Source: Gp6-AA40 sp046765795 (GTDB taxonomy: Bacteria; Acidobacteriota; Vicinamibacteria; Vicinamibacterales; UBA2999). Taken from it: a stretch of DNA of 7,356 nucleotides. The notes beneath the pieces are model-generated. The model saw only the letters and a program-made list of their open reading frames with translations. It had not been told where the DNA came from and made no database searches. The translations under genes and the position numbers were made by a program. Every line of letters starts with the position of its first letter. Within the stretch, counting starts at the first letter, position 1. Positions 1 through 6,072 of this stretch are shown piece by piece. The stretch covers positions 1 through 7,356 of the forward strand of contig JBKPRH010000336.1 of NCBI GenBank assembly GCA_046765795.1, in the 5' to 3' direction.

Positions 1-1291
1 CGTGGAACAACGCGGAAACGGGCGACGGGCCTTCCATCGCGTCGGGCAACCACACGAGGAAGGGGAACTGCGCCGACATGCCGGCGGCGCCGAGGTAAAG
101 GCAGAAGGTAATCACCGAGAGGCCGGCCAGCGACAGCGTGCCGATCACAAACACCAGCGCGGTCTGCGGCATCCTCTTCGCCAGCCCACCCATGTGCGAC
201 AGATCGTTGCTGTGCACCGCATGGATCACGGCGCCAGCACCGAGGAAGAGCAGCGCCTTGAACAGCCCGTGCGTCAGCAGGTGAAAGAACCCAGCCGCTG
301 AGAACCCCGCGCCGATCGCCGCCATCATGTAACCGAGCTGCGAGACAGTGGAGTAGGCGAGCACGCGCTTGATGTCGTCCTGCACGCACGCGAGCACCGC
401 AGCCAGCAGCGCCGTGAACGCGCCGATCCAGGCGACCACCATCAAGACATCCGGCGGGAACAGAAACACGGTGCGATGGAGCAGATACACACCCGCCGTC
501 ACCATCGTCGCGGCATGAATCAGCGCCGAGACGGGTGTGGGACCTTCCATCGCGTCGGGCAGCCACGTGTGAAGCGGGAACTGCGCTGACTTGCCGACTG
601 CGCCCAGATAGATACAGAACGCGATGAGCGAGAGCCCCTCGGCGGGAAGCGCACCGCTGGCGACCATCGTCCTGAGCTCGCCGAGATCGAACGTGCCCGT
701 CACACGCCACAACAGCACAATGCCGATCAGCAGCCCGACATCGCCAGCCTTCGTCGTCCAGAAGGCTTTCACCGCTGCGCGCGCGGCTTCGGGTTTCTGA
801 TACCAGAAGCCGATCAGCAGGAAGGAGCAGAGTCCGACCAGCTCCCAGCAGATGAACAGCTGAAGGAGATTGGGTGCGAGCACCACGCCCATCATCGAGA
901 ACGCGAAGAGCGAGTGATAGGTGTAGTAACGCCCGAGTGCCGCTGGCGGCTCGTCGTGCAGATACTCGACGGAGTACAGCTGCACAAGAAACGCGACAAG
1001 CGCCACCAGGATCAGCATCAGCGTCGAATCGCGATCGGCGAGGATGCCGACCGTCGCGATCGAGGCGCCATTTGATGGCAACCACTCCCAGGCGAGTCGA
1101 GTGACCTGTCCCTCGGCGTGACCGCGCCACGCACCGATGGCGGCAGCGAGCGAACCAGCAGCGAACAGGATCGACATGTACGCCGCGGGCCGGCCGAGGC
1201 GCCTCAATGGCGAGACCACGCCGAGGATCAGGAAGCTGATCGCGGGAAGCAGCAGCGAGACGAGGGCGAGACTGCCAGGGTCGCTCATCAT
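1..1291 (-). CDS. nuoL: NADH-quinone oxidoreductase subunit L, partial (3' end outside window), with an anomalous internal repeat
   Basis: Large antiporter-like ion-pumping subunit of the complex I membrane arm. About 430 codons are visible; the C-terminal third and the stop lie beyond the left edge (E. coli NuoL is 613 residues). Counting from the ATG at 1291, the family landmarks are present: the TM5 glutamate in CWELVGLCSF (E150), the TM7 lysine in GKSAQFPLHTWLPDAMEG (K234), the histidine of PTPVSALIHAATMV (H259) and the lysine of THGLFKALLFL (K345). The expected TM12 motif (G-F-F-S-K-D-E-I-L type) is absent. After VIGTLSLAG (about residues 382-390) the frame carries a second, diverged copy of the TM7 segment, with M405 where the copied lysine would be. 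The gene overlaps the nuoK stop. The start reads ATGATG, so 1291 or 1288 are both possible; 1291 gives the ATGA overlap used elsewhere in this operon. The identity is secure to about residue 390; the sequence after that is odd. Confidence 0.95.
   Translation of the reverse strand, partial: MMSDPGSLALVSLLLPAISFLILGVVSPLRRLGRPAAYMSILFAAGSLAAAIGAWRGHAEGQVTRLAWEWLPSNGASIATVGILADRDSTLMLILVALVAFLVQLYSVEYLHDEPPAALGRYYTYHSLFAFSMMGVVLAPNLLQLFICWELVGLCSFLLIGFWYQKPEAARAAVKAFWTTKAGDVGLLIGIVLLWRVTGTFDLGELRTMVASGALPAEGLSLIAFCIYLGAVGKSAQFPLHTWLPDAMEGPTPVSALIHAATMVTAGVYLLHRTVFLFPPDVLMVVAWIGAFTALLAAVLACVQDDIKRVLAYSTVSQLGYMMAAIGAGFSAAGFFHLLTHGLFKALLFLGAGAVIHAVHSNDLSHMGGLAKRMPQTALVFVIGTLSLAGLSVITFCLYLGAAGMSAQFPFLVWLPDAMEGPSPVSALFH
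30..121 (-). repeat. Second (diverged) copy of the TM7-coding segment inside nuoL
   Basis: This segment aligns without gaps to 543-634. By hand count 70 of 91 bases match over 31-121 versus 544-634, including an exact 19-base run at 30-48 and 543-561 (plus strand CCTTCCATCGCGTCGGGCA). At protein level 31 of 41 residues agree when the alignment is carried to the window edge. The similarity continues, more weakly, to base 1, so the true end of this copy is outside the window. It sits where TM12 of NuoL should be encoded, and the copied key lysine is methionine (codon at 77-79). Confidence 0.85.
543..634 (-). repeat. First copy of the TM7-coding segment inside nuoL (normal position)
   Basis: This copy is in the normal TM7 position of NuoL and keeps the conserved GKSAQFP lysine (K234, codon at 590-592) and the WLPDAMEG motif. 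It is the likely source, or the sister, of the copy at 30-121. The offset between them is 513 bases, exactly 171 codons, so both are read in the same frame. Confidence 0.85.
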
Positions 1292-1587
1292 CCCTTGAGC
1301 AGGTCCAGATGATCGGCCATCACCGTCCGGCGCACGCGGAACAGCAAGATGACGAGCGCCAAGCCAATCGCCGCCTCAGACACGGTGATGCAGATCGTGA
1401 ACAGCGTGAAGATCATGCCCGTGGTCGAGCCGTTGAAGTGCGAGAACGCGATCAGGTTGATGTTGACCGCGTTGAGCATCAACTCGATGCCGAGCAGGAT
1501 GCCGATCGTGTTGCGCCGCGTGACGACGCCGAACAGACCGATGCAGAACACGGTTGCGGCGAGAATCAGATACGCTTGGAGGCCCAT
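1288..1587 (-). CDS. nuoK: NADH-quinone oxidoreductase subunit K
   Basis: Small membrane subunit of complex I (homologue of mitochondrial ND4L and part of the E-channel) that links the quinone site to the antiporter-like subunits. It is 99 residues, against about 100 in E. coli, and has three hydrophobic segments. The two essential membrane glutamates are present: E35 in GIELMLNAVN and E71 in VSEAAIGLAL. The C-terminus ends in LLKG, and the TGA overlaps the nuoL ATG. The start is ATG at 1587 with only a weak purine-rich stretch upstream. Unlike every other gene here it does not touch its upstream neighbour: a 124-bp repeat-bearing gap separates it from nuoJ. Full length and intact. Confidence 0.97.
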   Translation of the reverse strand: MGLQAYLILAATVFCIGLFGVVTRRNTIGILLGIELMLNAVNINLIAFSHFNGSTTGMIFTLFTICITVSEAAIGLALVILLFRVRRTVMADHLDLLKG

Positions 1588-1711
1588 AGTTAGCTCGCCG
1601 CCCGTAATTCAAAATGCAAAAGGCAAAATGCAAACGGTCTTCGCTGCGCAGGCGGTGGGCTCAACCTCTGTTTGCATTTGAAATCTTGCATTTTGCATTT
1701 CATGGCGCACC
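1588..1711. repeat. AT-rich imperfect inverted repeat in the nuoJ-nuoK gap
   Basis: This is the only real non-coding gap in the operon. The arms lie at about 1606-1635 and 1670-1703. Two perfect 10-bp pairings can be read: 1610-1619 (CAAAATGCAA) with 1686-1695 (TTGCATTTTG), and 1626-1635 (AAATGCAAAC) with 1670-1679 (GTTTGCATTT). A symmetric 6x6 internal loop separates them, and a 34-base GC-rich loop (1636-1669) closes them. The units AAAATGCAAA recur within each arm. In the transcript this could form a long hairpin between the nuoJ and nuoK coding regions. No U-tract follows it, so it does not look like an intrinsic terminator. Its base composition contrasts sharply with the flanking genes, which suggests an inserted intergenic repeat of the REP/MITE kind; the family is not identified. 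Confidence 0.8.
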
Positions 1712-2206
1712 TCAGTCTTCAGGGCGCGCGAAGTAGATCGCTCCGAGCATCGCTGCCAGCATCAGCAGCGCCAGTAATTCAAACGGCAGCACGAACGTCG
1801 TCAGCACCTGCTTGCCAAGGAGAAGTGTCAGGTCGGCTGGCTGTGGCAACGGCGTCGATGGTAGTTGCCGCCGCATCAACGTGCTCACGATGATCGCGAG
1901 CAGACCACCCGACACGAGCGCGCCACTGACGACACCGCGATTGGTTTGTGACAGCCGCTCGCCGATGAGCCGCTCGGTGACGACGATGGCAAAGACGACG
2001 ACGGTGATGATGCCGCCTGCGTAGAGCAGCAGCTGTACCGCGGCGAGGAACTCGGCGTTCAACAGGAGAAAGATGCCTGCGGTCCCGGTCAGCGCCAGTG
2101 CCAGCCAGAGGACGGCGTGAAACAGATTCTTCGAGAGCACCACGGCAAGTGCTGAGCCGACGAGCATCACCGACAGAACCCAGAAGGCGAGGTCGCTGAA
2201 CGTCAC
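1712..2206 (-). CDS. nuoJ: NADH-quinone oxidoreductase subunit J
   Basis: Membrane subunit of complex I (ND6 homologue), part of the E-channel that couples quinone reduction to pumping. It is 164 residues with five predicted hydrophobic segments (E. coli NuoJ is 184). The conserved core NAEFLAAVQLLLYAGGI lies at about residues 50-66, with E52 and Y62, followed by the flexible TM3 stretch. The C-terminal ELLALLMLAAMLGAIYFAR is typical of the family. The start is GTG at 2206, which overlaps the nuoI stop as GTGA and has a clear GGAGG 6 bases upstream. The frame stays open for 65 more codons upstream, but that part is only the shadow of nuoI. It is the last gene before the repeat-bearing gap. 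Confidence 0.95.
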   Translation of the reverse strand: MTFSDLAFWVLSVMLVGSALAVVLSKNLFHAVLWLALALTGTAGIFLLLNAEFLAAVQLLLYAGGIITVVVFAIVVTERLIGERLSQTNRGVVSGALVSGGLLAIIVSTLMRRQLPSTPLPQPADLTLLLGKQVLTTFVLPFELLALLMLAAMLGAIYFARPED

Positions 2207-2844
2207 GCTTCGCCTCCAGCGGTTTTCGCGGCAGGCGCGCCAGCTGGTGCTGGCGCGGCGGGAGCGGCAGCTGTCGGGGGTGCGGCAGCTGTGGCAGCGG
2301 CAGGCGCGTGAGCAGCCGCCTCGGGACGCGACGGCCCGCCCTCGGGCCGCGCCATCTTCGGCGGTCCCTGCATGTCGCGCAGCTTGTTGCCTGTCGCCCA
2401 CGACTGCTGATGCTGCAGGCCGATCGCGTGCAGGCGGTCTTTGTCGAGCAGCATCTCGCGGCGATCGGCGGTCGCCATGTCAAAGGACTTCATCATGACG
2501 ATGGCGTCGGTCGGGCAGACCTGTACGCACAGCTCACAGAACTCACAGGCGTAGAGCTCGAGCGAGAAGCTCTTGGCGTAGTTCCGCTTTTCGCTCTTGA
2601 GCATCTCGACCTTGATCACCGCTGGTGGGCAGACGTATTCGCACAGGCGGCAGCCAATGCAGGCTTCCTCGCCGGTGTCCTTCTCATAGACGAGCGCAAG
2701 CAGACCGCGATAACGATCGGGATACGCTCGCTCTATGTCCGGGTAATGGACCGTGACCGGCTTGCGGAACAGGTTGAACAGCGTCACCCACATCGCCTTC
2801 GCGACGGCGCGGATGACGAACAGCGGGCTCGTGTCAGAAGCCAC
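2203..2844 (-). CDS. nuoI: NADH-quinone oxidoreductase subunit I, with an Ala/Pro-rich C-terminal tail
   Basis: Peripheral 8Fe ferredoxin-like subunit that carries clusters N6a and N6b and passes electrons to cluster N2 in NuoB. Two CxxCxxCxxxCP motifs are complete: C62, C65, C68, C72 and C100, C103, C106, C110. The protein has 213 residues (E. coli has 180). The extra length is a low-complexity tail from about residue 163 to the end, rich in alanine and proline with a few charged residues. With nuoE, nuoF and nuoG absent from the locus, this subunit is the likely entry point for electrons from ferredoxin. The start is GTG at 2844, overlapping the nuoH end by 11 bases; a GGAGGG lies only about 3 bases upstream, so the exact start is slightly uncertain. 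The next in-frame ATG (M18) would remove part of the N-terminal amphipathic segment. Confidence 0.96.
   Translation of the reverse strand: MASDTSPLFVIRAVAKAMWVTLFNLFRKPVTVHYPDIERAYPDRYRGLLALVYEKDTGEEACIGCRLCEYVCPPAVIKVEMLKSEKRNYAKSFSLELYACEFCELCVQVCPTDAIVMMKSFDMATADRREMLLDKDRLHAIGLQHQQSWATGNKLRDMQGPPKMARPEGGPSRPEAAAHAPAAATAAAPPTAAAPAAPAPAGAPAAKTAGGEA
2213..2217 (-). promoter_or_regulatory. Ribosome binding site of nuoJ (decides the GTG start)
   Basis: GGAGG on the minus strand lies 6 bases before the GTG at 2206, within the last codons of nuoI. It supports the GTG over the more upstream in-frame starts, which would fall inside nuoI. Confidence 0.75.
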
Positions 2845-3814
2845 CGGCCCTCCAGACGACGACGAACGAGGTCGCGATGAGCAGCGTCAGTGTGGCCGGC
2901 ATCAGGAACTTCCACGACAGCGAGAGAATCTGATCGACGCGGATGCGGACGAAGCTCCAGCGGATCCACGTGAGCACGAGGAACAGGAACATCGCCTTCA
3001 GCAGCATCCACACCGGGCCGAGATACTCAGGACCCGGACCCGCCCACGCACCGAGGAACAGCACTGATCCAAGGAACGACGAGCCGATCACGTGCGCGTA
3101 CTCGCCGAGCTGAATCAGGGCGAACTTCATGCCCGAGTACTCGACACGGAATCCGGCGACCAATTCCGATTCGGCTTCGAGGATGTCGAACGGCACGCGG
3201 TTCTCGGCCGCGAGCGTCGACACCATAAACGCGACGAAGGCGAGCTGGCCGATCACTGGATAGAGGATGAACCACGCGCCGCCGGCCTGTGCGGCCGCGA
3301 TGTCAGAGAGCTTCAGCGAGCCGGCGAGCATCACCGGCACGAGCGCCGAGAAGATGAACGGCAGGTCGTAGGAGATGATCTGATTGACCGCGCGCATCGC
3401 CGAGAGCAGCGCGTACTTGTTGTTCGAACCCCAGCCGGCCATGAAGAGGCCAACGATTTCCATCGACGACACGGCGAGAAAGAACAGGATGCCGATGTTG
3501 AGATCGGCGACGCCCAGCCCTGGCGCGAACGGGATCGTCGCGAAGATCAGCATGCATGGAATGAGGAAGACGATCGGCGCCAGGTTGTAGACCGGCTTGT
3601 CGGCCGCGGTCGGCACGACGTCTTCCTTCATCATCAGCTTCAACGCATCAGCGATCGGCTGCAGCAGTCCATGCGGCCCGACTCGATAGGGTCCGATGCG
3701 CGACTGCATCCGCGCCGCGAACTTCCGCTCGAGCAGCGTCACATAGGTCACGAGTCCAATGACCACGTTGAGCACCACAAACGGTCCGATCAGTGCAGTG
3801 AGCCAGGCGGGCAT
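2834..3814 (-). CDS. nuoH: NADH-quinone oxidoreductase subunit H
   Basis: Membrane subunit (ND1 homologue) that forms the quinone chamber together with NuoB and NuoD. It is 326 residues, close to E. coli (325). Landmarks are present in order: LLERKFAARMQSRIGPYRVGPHG (about 27-49), QPIADALKLMMKED (52-65), the central AENRVPFD with EAESELVAGFRVEYSG (203-228), and the arginine/lysine-rich C-terminal loop around VRIRVDQILSLSWKFLMP. About eight hydrophobic segments can be seen. The ATG overlaps the last base of the nuoD stop (TGATG), and a purine-rich AGGTGG lies 7 bases upstream. In the common 14-gene nuo operon, nuoE, nuoF and nuoG lie between nuoD and nuoH; here there is no room for them. Confidence 0.97.
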   Translation of the reverse strand: MPAWLTALIGPFVVLNVVIGLVTYVTLLERKFAARMQSRIGPYRVGPHGLLQPIADALKLMMKEDVVPTAADKPVYNLAPIVFLIPCMLIFATIPFAPGLGVADLNIGILFFLAVSSMEIVGLFMAGWGSNNKYALLSAMRAVNQIISYDLPFIFSALVPVMLAGSLKLSDIAAAQAGGAWFILYPVIGQLAFVAFMVSTLAAENRVPFDILEAESELVAGFRVEYSGMKFALIQLGEYAHVIGSSFLGSVLFLGAWAGPGPEYLGPVWMLLKAMFLFLVLTWIRWSFVRIRVDQILSLSWKFLMPATLTLLIATSFVVVWRAGGF

Positions 3815-4980
3815 CAGCGATCCACCTCACCAAAGACGGGATCGACCGAACCCATAATCGCAACAACGTCCGCGACCTTATGGCCGGGGATGATGTGCGG
3901 CAGCACCGCGAGATTCGAGAACGACGCGCCGCGCCACTTCATGCGATACGGTTTGGCGCTACCGTCGGCGATGAGATAACAGCCGACCTCGCCCCGCGGG
4001 CCTTCGACACGCGCGTAGGCCTCACCCTTTGGAATCCTCGTCTGCGCGACCGACTTGAGTCCCGGCCGCGATGAGATCGGACCGTCCGGCAGCTTGTCGA
4101 GCGCCTGACGAATGATCTTGATCGACTCGCGGAACTCCACCATCCGTACGCGGTAGCGCGCGAAACAGTCACCAGCAGTCTCGACCGGTACGGTGAAGGT
4201 GAAGTCCTCGTACGACGAGTACGGCGCCGACTTGCGCAGGTCGAAGTTGACACCAGAGCCGCGCAGCAGTGGGCCGGCAATGCCCACGTCTTCAGCTAAC
4301 TCGCGCGTGATGTACCCCACTCCTTGCGCACGAGCGAGGAAGAACGGATTGTCCTCGAGCAGTCCCTCGTACTCGGCGATGCGTTGATCGATGACGTCGA
4401 TCGTCTTCCGGCACGCATCTGCCCAGCCCGGCGGGATGTCGTAGCGCGTGCCGCCGACCTGATAGAAGCCGTAGAGCAGTCGGGCACCGACCAGCGACTC
4501 GAAGAGATCGAGGATCGTCTCGCGCTCGCGGATCGCGTAGAGGAAGATTGTCGCGCCACCGCCGAGCGCGCCGCCCATGTCCATGCACCACGTACCGAGC
4601 CACAGCAGGTGCGAGGCGATGCGCTGCAGTTCGGCAGCGATCACGCGCAGATACTGCGCGCGTTTCGGAACCTCGATCTTGCCGATCGTCTCGGCCGCCA
4701 TCACGTAGGCGAACTCGCTGGTCATCGCCGCGACGTAGTCGGTCTTCGACGCGATCGACGGGTACTGCGCGTAGGTCAGCGTCTCCGAGAGCTTCTCGTG
4801 GCAGCGGTGCAGATACCCGATCACCGCATCGACGCCCACGACCGTCTCGCCCTCGAGCGTGAGAATCGCTCTGAACACACCATGGGCCGACGGGTGCTGC
4901 GGCCCCATGTTCATCGTCAGGCGTTCGCCGCCTGAGTAGTCGAGCTCGACGCGTGTCGTGGGGGCGGCTTCCAGGGTCAT
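3814..4980 (-). CDS. nuoD: NADH-quinone oxidoreductase subunit D
   Basis: 49-kDa-type peripheral subunit that forms the quinone-reduction site with NuoB; it descends from the large subunit of [NiFe] hydrogenase. It has 388 residues and is complete. MNMGPQHPSAHG (about 23-34) holds the quinone-binding histidine H29, and SEFAYVMAAE supplies the conserved tyrosine region (Y92). IEVPKRAQYLRVI, RERETILDLFE, LRGSGVNFDLRKSAPY and the C-terminal SVDPVFGEVDR are all typical of the family. Instead of the usual H-T-G-F-E-K or H-R-G-x-E-K it has HRCHEK (residues 58-63), a local variant. It is a separate gene, not fused to nuoC as in E. coli. The start is ATG at 4980 in an ATGA overlap with nuoC; no strong ribosome binding site is visible, so translational coupling is likely. 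Confidence 0.97.
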   Translation of the reverse strand: MTLEAAPTTRVELDYSGGERLTMNMGPQHPSAHGVFRAILTLEGETVVGVDAVIGYLHRCHEKLSETLTYAQYPSIASKTDYVAAMTSEFAYVMAAETIGKIEVPKRAQYLRVIAAELQRIASHLLWLGTWCMDMGGALGGGATIFLYAIRERETILDLFESLVGARLLYGFYQVGGTRYDIPPGWADACRKTIDVIDQRIAEYEGLLEDNPFFLARAQGVGYITRELAEDVGIAGPLLRGSGVNFDLRKSAPYSSYEDFTFTVPVETAGDCFARYRVRMVEFRESIKIIRQALDKLPDGPISSRPGLKSVAQTRIPKGEAYARVEGPRGEVGCYLIADGSAKPYRMKWRGASFSNLAVLPHIIPGHKVADVVAIMGSVDPVFGEVDR

Positions 4981-5429
4981 CGATAGGGTGGGTGCGGCGT
5001 ATCGACCGCGTAGGACTTCAAGAGAGGATGACCAACCCAGTCGTCACCGAGCAGGATGCGGCGCAGGTCCGGATGGCCGTCGAAGCGGATGCCGAACATG
5101 TCGTAGCATTCGCGTTCCATCCAGTTCGCCCCACGGAAGACCGGCACGAGTGACGGACACGCCGAGACGCCGGGACCGAGCTTCGTCTTCATGACGATCG
5201 ACAGGCCCGTATCGAGGTTGTCGATCCTGGCGACGACTTCGAGTCCCTGTTCCTTCCAGTCAACCGCTGTAGAGAAAGAGAAGAACCGGCACCCGAGTGT
5301 GTCTTTCGCGAACCGTGCGAACGCGCTCCATTGATCGACAGGCACAGTGACGGTGAGCGGGGTCGCACCTTCGACTTGAGCGCCGCTGAAGCGCTCGCCG
5401 ATCACGGTTCTTGCCTGCTCGTGGGTCAC
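4977..5429 (-). CDS. nuoC: NADH-quinone oxidoreductase subunit C
   Basis: 30-kDa-type peripheral subunit that packs against NuoD. It is about 150 residues and separate from nuoD. The family signature ERECYDMFGIRFDGHPDLRRIL is clear near residues 109-130, followed by LLGDDWVGHPLLKSY, and the protein ends soon after. The start is uncertain. A GTG at 5429 lies 4 bases after the nuoB stop, with GAAGG (5442-5446) 12 bases upstream. A TTG at 5441 (giving 154 residues) would overlap nuoB by 8 bases and has no spaced ribosome binding site. The GTG is preferred here but the difference is only four residues. The stop overlaps the nuoD ATG. Confidence 0.95.
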   Translation of the reverse strand: MTHEQARTVIGERFSGAQVEGATPLTVTVPVDQWSAFARFAKDTLGCRFFSFSTAVDWKEQGLEVVARIDNLDTGLSIVMKTKLGPGVSACPSLVPVFRGANWMERECYDMFGIRFDGHPDLRRILLGDDWVGHPLLKSYAVDTPHPPYR

Positions 5430-5433
5430 AGCG

Positions 5434-6072
5434 TTAATCAACCTTCGGGTTCGGAGCGGGGCGCCGACCGGTGCGACGGAATTGCGCGATTTGATCCTGC
5501 AGCAAGAGCAGGCCGTTCAAGAGCGACTCGGGCGGCGGCGGACATCCGGGGACGTAGACGTCCACGGGGATGACGCGATCGACGCCCTTCACGACGTGAT
5601 AGCCGTGGCGGAACGGGCCGCCGGAGTTCGCACACGAGCCCATCGAGACCGCCCACTTCGGGTCCGGCATCTGGTCGTAAATGCGCTCGAGCATCGGCGC
5701 CATCTTGATTGTCACTGTCCCCGAGACAACCATCAGATCCGAATGCCGCGGCGATGCCCACGGTACCATTCCCAGACGCTCGACATCGAACCGCGAGGCA
5801 AACGTCGCCATCATCTCGATCGCGCAGCACGCGAGCCCGAATGTCACCGGCCAGACCGACGACTTGCGCGCCCAGTTGAGAAACGAATCAGCAACCGTCG
5901 TGACGACGAAGCCGCCAGGGAAGCTGTGGATGCCTTCGGTGATCGACTCGAAGGCCGCCGAGTGCTTGTCTCCCTCGGGGCGCTTCTGATGGAGCTGCTC
6001 CCACTCCTGAAGGTCTTTGATGTTCCTCCAGATGGGCGCGGGAATTGTGGGGACCGGCGGTTTTATTTCCAC
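5434..6072 (-). CDS. nuoB: NADH-quinone oxidoreductase subunit B
   Basis: Peripheral subunit that binds cluster N2, the last iron-sulfur cluster before quinone. With the GTG start at 6072 it has 212 residues. The four N2 ligands are visible: the tandem C82-C83 in FGLACCAIEMM, C147 in MGSCANSGG and C177 in VPGCPPPPES. ASPRHSDLMVVSGT and KMAPMLERIYDQMPDPKW are standard. The N-terminus before the CC pair is about 19 residues longer than in E. coli, with a proline-rich start. The frame stays open upstream to 6603 through nuoA and korB, but that is out-of-frame shadow. No conventional start codon exists between GTG 6072 and the conserved core, so this GTG is chosen; it overlaps the end of nuoA by 10 bases. 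Confidence 0.96.
   Translation of the reverse strand: MEIKPPVPTIPAPIWRNIKDLQEWEQLHQKRPEGDKHSAAFESITEGIHSFPGGFVVTTVADSFLNWARKSSVWPVTFGLACCAIEMMATFASRFDVERLGMVPWASPRHSDLMVVSGTVTIKMAPMLERIYDQMPDPKWAVSMGSCANSGGPFRHGYHVVKGVDRVIPVDVYVPGCPPPPESLLNGLLLLQDQIAQFRRTGRRPAPNPKVD

Noticed and set aside
1..640. A CRISPR or tandem repeat array
   Set aside because: There are only two copies, diverged at about a quarter of positions, 513 bases apart and both within one coding frame. This is a protein-coding duplication, not an array.
1606..1703. Intrinsic transcription terminator between nuoJ and nuoK
   Set aside because: The hairpin is AT-rich, with a large loop, and no U-tract follows it in the direction of transcription. 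The genes on both sides belong to one complex, so a terminator here is unlikely.
2207..2401. Upstream extension of nuoJ by 65 codons
   Set aside because: It is the out-of-frame shadow of the nuoI Ala/Pro-rich tail. The GTG at 2206 with GGAGG six bases before it gives a normal NuoJ.
3092..3979. A 295-codon plus-strand open frame opposite nuoH and the end of nuoD
   Set aside because: It is rich in His, Arg, Glu and Asp, as expected for the antisense of GC-rich membrane-protein genes. It has no recognisable domain and lies fully under two certain genes.
4324..4935. A 203-codon plus-strand open frame opposite nuoD
   Set aside because: Antisense shadow with low-complexity Arg/Asp/Glu composition; nuoD on the other strand is unmistakable.
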